A stretch of DNA of 32,597 nt from contig JAIFWO010000006.1 of NCBI GenBank assembly GCA_019661895.1, forward strand, positions 1-32,597, read 5' to 3'. Under the pieces are notes generated by a model. It had not been told where the DNA came from and ran no database searches. It saw nothing but the letters and a program-made list of their open reading frames with translations. Within the stretch, counting starts at the first letter, position 1, and every line of letters starts with the position of its first letter. Of this stretch, positions 29,995 to 32,597 are shown piece by piece. The DNA is from Candidatus Parcubacteria bacterium (lineage in GTDB: Bacteria > Patescibacteriota > Minisyncoccia > Phycocordibacterales > Zambryskibacteraceae). A program made the translations under genes and the position numbers.

Positions 29995-31494
29995 ATGTCT
30001 CGAGATGAAACGATACTTCGATTTGAAGATCTCAGCTTCGAATATGAGCAGAACAAGCCGATTTTAGAATCGGTCTCCTTCTCTGTGCGAAAAAATTCGA
30101 AGATCACTGTGATGGGGCAAAATGGGGGAGGCAAGAGCACTATCTTCAAATTAATCACAAGCGAGCTGCGACCGGAAGAGGGGAGAGTCATCCTCGGCCA
30201 AGGACAGACTATTGCCATCGCTCGCCAAGTCATCCCGCGCGACGAGCTGGATCTCACCGTCCGCGCCTTCTTTGAAAAGGCCTTTGACGATTCGGTCAAA
30301 GCGGGCTTGAGGCGAGATGCGGGGAAGATTCGTGACATTGATCCACGGATAGACGATGTGCTTGAAGTAGTGAATCTTAAGGGCCATGCCAAGATGCACG
30401 ACCGCGTTATGCGCTCCTTCTCGGGCGGGCAGCAGGCGCGTCTCCTCCTGGCCTCGGCCCTTATCCAGGACCCGGATCTCTTGTTGCTTGACGAGCCGAC
30501 CAACAACTTAGACAAAGCCGGGATCGAACATTTAACGGAATTCTTGAAAGCATATGAGAAAACAGTGATCGTCATCTCGCACGATGCGGACTTCCTTAAT
30601 GCCTTCACCGACGGAGTGCTCTACCTAGATATTTATACAAAGAAAGTGGAGCAGTATGTGGGGAACTACTTCAACGTGGTCGATCAGATCGCTGTCCAAG
30701 TGGAGAAGGAGAAGCGCAAGAACGCCCAGCTTGAGAAGGAGATCCAAGAAAATAAAGATAAAGCTAACTTCTTCGCCAATAAGGGAGGCCAGATGCGTTT
30801 GGTAGCGAGGCGTATGCGCGATAAAGCCGAGGAGCTTGAAGATAATAAGGTTGATACGAGAAAGGAGGACAAAACGATTCGACCCTTCACTATTCCAGCC
30901 CAGCCTGGGCTCGCGGGAGACATCCTTACTATCACCGCCTTCACCACCCTCAATTTCAAAACGCACAAACCGGTGAAGCGTAAGGCAAATATCGAACTCC
31001 GCAAAAATAAACACCTGCTTCTCAAAGGACCAAACGGGATAGGGAAGAGTACGCTCCTCGAAGCTATCGCCAAAGGTGAGACAGCTGGCTCAAGTATTTT
31101 GCCAGGTACAACTGTCGGATACTACCGACAAGACTTCTCCACCCTCAACTTTGAAGAGACGGTGTATGACTCCCTCATGTCGGTGATGAAGAGTCCGAAT
31201 GAAGAAACGCTCCGGGCCACGGCCGCAAGCTTTCTTATCACCGGAGATCTCATCAAGAGTAAGATCAAAAGTCTCTCGGAAGGGCAGAAGGGCTTGGTAG
31301 CTTTCGCTCGCCTAGTCCTTCAAAAGCCCGGACTCCTCATCTTGGATGAACCGACAAACCATATTAACTTCCGCCACCTGCCTGTCATTGCCGAAGCTTT
31401 GAATATGTATACAGGCGCGATGGTCTTAGTCAGCCACGTCCCAGAATTTGTGGCCAAAATCCGTATCGATGAGACTCTCGATTTGGAAAAGTGA
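29995..31494 (+). CDS. ABC-F family ATPase
   Basis: A 499-aa protein with two ABC nucleotide-binding domains and no membrane part. Domain 1: Walker A GQNGGGKST (about 41), signature FSGGQQAR (about 141), Walker B LLLLDEPTNNLD (about 161). A charged inter-domain helix (VEKEKRKNAQLEKEIQENKD, about 235-290) follows. Domain 2: Walker A GPNGIGKST (344), signature LSEGQKG (425), Walker B LLILDEPTNHI. ABC-F proteins act on ribosomes (EttA, Uup, antibiotic-protection factors). Domain 2 is divergent: LSEGQ instead of LSGGQ, and NHINF instead of NHLD. Which subfamily cannot be told. Strand and spacing suggest a single-gene unit. Confidence 0.88.
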   Translation: MSRDETILRFEDLSFEYEQNKPILESVSFSVRKNSKITVMGQNGGGKSTIFKLITSELRPEEGRVILGQGQTIAIARQVIPRDELDLTVRAFFEKAFDDSVKAGLRRDAGKIRDIDPRIDDVLEVVNLKGHAKMHDRVMRSFSGGQQARLLLASALIQDPDLLLLDEPTNNLDKAGIEHLTEFLKAYEKTVIVISHDADFLNAFTDGVLYLDIYTKKVEQYVGNYFNVVDQIAVQVEKEKRKNAQLEKEIQENKDKANFFANKGGQMRLVARRMRDKAEELEDNKVDTRKEDKTIRPFTIPAQPGLAGDILTITAFTTLNFKTHKPVKRKANIELRKNKHLLLKGPNGIGKSTLLEAIAKGETAGSSILPGTTVGYYRQDFSTLNFEETVYDSLMSVMKSPNEETLRATAASFLITGDLIKSKIKSLSEGQKGLVAFARLVLQKPGLLILDEPTNHINFRHLPVIAEALNMYTGAMVLVSHVPEFVAKIRIDETLDLEK

Positions 31495-31512
31495 TACAAG
31501 GGACTTTTGCAC

Positions 31513-31541
31513 TTGACAATATGACAGTCTTGTGCTAAGAT
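31513..31541 (+). promoter_or_regulatory. Promoter of the zinc-ribbon gene
   Basis: TTGACA, 17-bp spacer, TAAGAT. Starts a leader of about 150 nt. Confidence 0.7.
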
Positions 31542-31547
31542 AAATGC

Positions 31548-31699
31548 AGGAAACCTGAATGACGAAAGTCCCCTTGTAAGTTCCTACGGGTAATCAGAAC
31601 TACAAGGCAAGTAAGGTTACGCCTCCTTCACCCCTTCCTTCGGGAACAAGCGGATGGCGAGAGCTCCTTTGTTGATTAAACCCTTCAAAGGAGCGTTCT
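31548..31699 (+). promoter_or_regulatory. Structured leader with SD-sequestering hairpin
   Basis: The 5' half holds a stem CCTTGTA.GTTC / GAACTACAAGG (11 bp, one bulged A) at about 31572-31606. The middle holds TTCC-TTCG-GGAA. The 3' end holds a perfect 9-bp stem GCTCCTTTG (31663-31671) with CAAAGGAGC (31686-31694) that buries the whole AAGGAG SD of the 31700 gene. This suggests control of translation by ligand, protein or temperature; no known riboswitch class is recognised. Confidence 0.6.
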
Positions 31700-31897
31700 G
31701 TGCTTAGATGCGACCGATGCGAAAAACTCTTCACTCCAGGTGTACGTAGTCGTCAGACGGATGCAAACCTCTGTAACGAGTGCGCGGTCAAGTCGGACCC
31801 CGGTTCGTATGTCTGTGACAGATGCGATCAGCTTCAACGCAAGTGCATCTGTGGTACATACGAGTTCGAGGAATACATGGACAACAAGGAAAGATGA
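31700..31897 (+). CDS. Small zinc-ribbon protein
   Basis: A 65-aa product with four metal-binding pairs: CDRC, CNEC, CDRC and CIC (LRCDRCEKLF, NLCNECAV, YVCDRCDQ, RKCICGTYEF). Two treble-clef or ribbon zinc sites are likely. It starts at GTG with AAGGAG 6 nt upstream, and the SD is buried in the leader hairpin. The acidic C-terminus ends FEEYMDNKER. A UUCG-capped terminator follows. Function unknown; a nucleic-acid or protein adaptor role is possible. Confidence 0.65.
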   Translation: MLRCDRCEKLFTPGVRSRQTDANLCNECAVKSDPGSYVCDRCDQLQRKCICGTYEFEEYMDNKER

Positions 31898-31900
31898 ACA

Positions 31901-31945
31901 AAAGCCCCCAATTCAACTTCGGTTGGAAAGGGGGTTTCACTTTGC
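31901..31945 (+). terminator. Terminator of the zinc-ribbon gene
   Basis: CCCCC and GGGGG close a hairpin with inner CAAC-TTCG-GTTG, followed by TTTCACTTT. Confidence 0.7.
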
Positions 31946-31946
31946 A

Positions 31947-31969
31947 TACTGAGGAGTCTCCTTGGTAAA
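31947..31969. repeat. Degenerate REP copy upstream of the second phosphatase
   Basis: TACTGAGGAGTCTCCTTGG matches the RAYT-flanking repeat at about 18 of 23 positions and has a perfect palindromic core AGGAGTCTCCT. It sits 4 bp before the -35 box of the 32058 gene. Confidence 0.5.
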
Positions 31970-31972
31970 TAT

Positions 31973-32000
31973 TTGATTTTTCTAGAAATCTCTATAGTAT
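31973..32000 (+). promoter_or_regulatory. Promoter of the second histidine phosphatase
   Basis: TTGATT, 16-bp spacer, TAGTAT, the same layout as at 29077-29104. Confidence 0.45.
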
Positions 32001-32057
32001 CGGGATTAGAAGGGACAATTACATACACATACTCATATTCACTCCACGGAGATCTTA

Positions 32058-32597
32058 ATGAAAAGCACTGGAAGGCCATGTAGGCTTATCCTGATCCGCC
32101 ATGCGGAATCGGATCGCAACAAGGTGAAAAAGGGTGCCACCTACTTCGCTGACGAAGAGGCGAGGAGTACTCTCAGAGGTATTCCGGACTACAAGATTGG
32201 TTTGACTGACGAAGGCGCTAGACAAGCCAGAATGACAGGGGAGTACTTGCGACAGCACTTCGGCATCCCAGACTACTTTTATCATTCTGGATATACTCGC
32301 ACCATTCAGACTCTCGAAGGAATTCTCAAGTCATATCCGGTTGATGAGCGCTCAGAGATACAAGTCCGGATGAACCATGCTATCCGCGAGCGTGATGCTG
32401 GATATGCCTACGATATGACCAAAGAGGAAGCGGAAGCACACTTCCCATACCTTGCAGAGTACTGGAAAACGCATGGAGGATTCTTCGCGAGACCTCCTGG
32501 GGGAGAGAGTCTCTCCGATGTGGTGCAACGCGCGTATGATTTCGTTGGGATGATCTTTCGGGATCGAGTGGATATGGATGTGTGGGTAGTGACCCAT
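32058..32597 (+). CDS. Histidine phosphatase superfamily protein (3' truncated by window)
   Basis: An open frame of 180 codons that runs off the window and is absent from the ORF track. It starts MKSTGRPCRLILIRHAESDR, giving the RHG box as RHA. It continues with SGYTRTIQTLEGIL (second Arg), IRERDAGYAYD (donor Glu region), PPGGESLSDVVQRAYDF and VWVVTH (second catalytic His), where the window ends. A GGAG lies about 7 nt before the ATG. It is a paralogue of the 29141 gene (same motif order, insertion after the RHG box) with a similar promoter and a REP-like copy upstream. Substrate unknown. Confidence 0.8.
   Translation, partial: MKSTGRPCRLILIRHAESDRNKVKKGATYFADEEARSTLRGIPDYKIGLTDEGARQARMTGEYLRQHFGIPDYFYHSGYTRTIQTLEGILKSYPVDERSEIQVRMNHAIRERDAGYAYDMTKEEAEAHFPYLAEYWKTHGGFFARPPGGESLSDVVQRAYDFVGMIFRDRVDMDVWVVTH

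Noticed and set aside
31555-31575. Hammerhead-ribozyme-like core (CTGAATGACGAAAG)
   Set aside because: Stem II between CUGANGA and GAAA is missing and the cleavage strand cannot be placed.
1-32597. CRISPR array or rRNA/tRNA genes
   Set aside because: No regularly spaced direct repeats and no tRNA or rRNA signatures were seen on either strand.

Overview
The window looks like a chromosomal segment of a Patescibacteria/CPR bacterium, most likely Parcubacteria/Paceibacteria (perhaps Kaiserbacteria-like). The reasons are short, compact versions of core genes, mostly SD-less or nearly leaderless core genes, large surface proteins with peptidoglycan-binding, lamin-tail or beta-helix domains, an EF-P with a non-canonical loop, and a diversity-generating retroelement (DGR) whose target resembles a hypothetical family I associate with CPR genomes. 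The placement rests on gene character only; no 16S rRNA is present.

Layout. 1-1830: 3' end of ileS, then overlapping recO. 1867-4495: a DGR. It has a promoter-driven target gene ending in a variable repeat (VR), an imperfect cruciform and terminator, a template repeat (TR) with its own UACG-loop terminator, an avd-like gene on the opposite strand, and a DGR-type reverse transcriptase. TR and VR align over 135 bp with 19 mismatches, every one at a TR adenine (19 of 36 A changed, 0 of 99 non-A changed). 4505-12861: membrane-anchored Ig-like protein, glyS, a small hypothetical gene, M16 peptidase, AI-2E family permease, metG and tatD. 12870-13130: an uncharacterised structured RNA candidate ending in a terminator. 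13207-14619: rpsF-ssb-rpsR and a small membrane protein, convergent with efp. 15368-19503: a UVR-like small gene, a non-coding stretch rich in inverted repeats, recA, a small anchored protein and ftsK (the last three on the minus strand). 19656-22423: a winged-helix regulator and a large exported S-layer-like protein. 22511-23287: a RAYT (REP-associated HUH transposase) with imperfect terminal inverted repeats; related repeats are scattered downstream. 23325-28431: surface proteins (a lamin-tail protein with a probable frameshift, and a beta-helix/LCAT-like lipase fusion) and tiny membrane peptides. 28513-32597: accessory single-gene cassettes, two histidine phosphatases, an ABC-F ATPase, and a zinc-ribbon gene behind a structured leader that hides its ribosome binding site.

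How the parts work together. In the DGR, the RT and Avd should copy TR RNA with adenine-specific errors and write the cDNA into the 3' end of the target gene, changing about 15 residues of its C-terminal domain. The target has no visible signal peptide or membrane segment. The oddest points are the inverted avd, whose start lies next to the RT start, and a G9 tract between them that decides which upstream start is in frame with the RT. Most core genes lack Shine-Dalgarno sequences and several have a -10 box 3-19 nt before the start codon. Most accessory genes (DGR target, 15368, 28848, 29141, 31700, 32058) instead have a strong SD, their own sigma70-like promoter and usually their own terminator.
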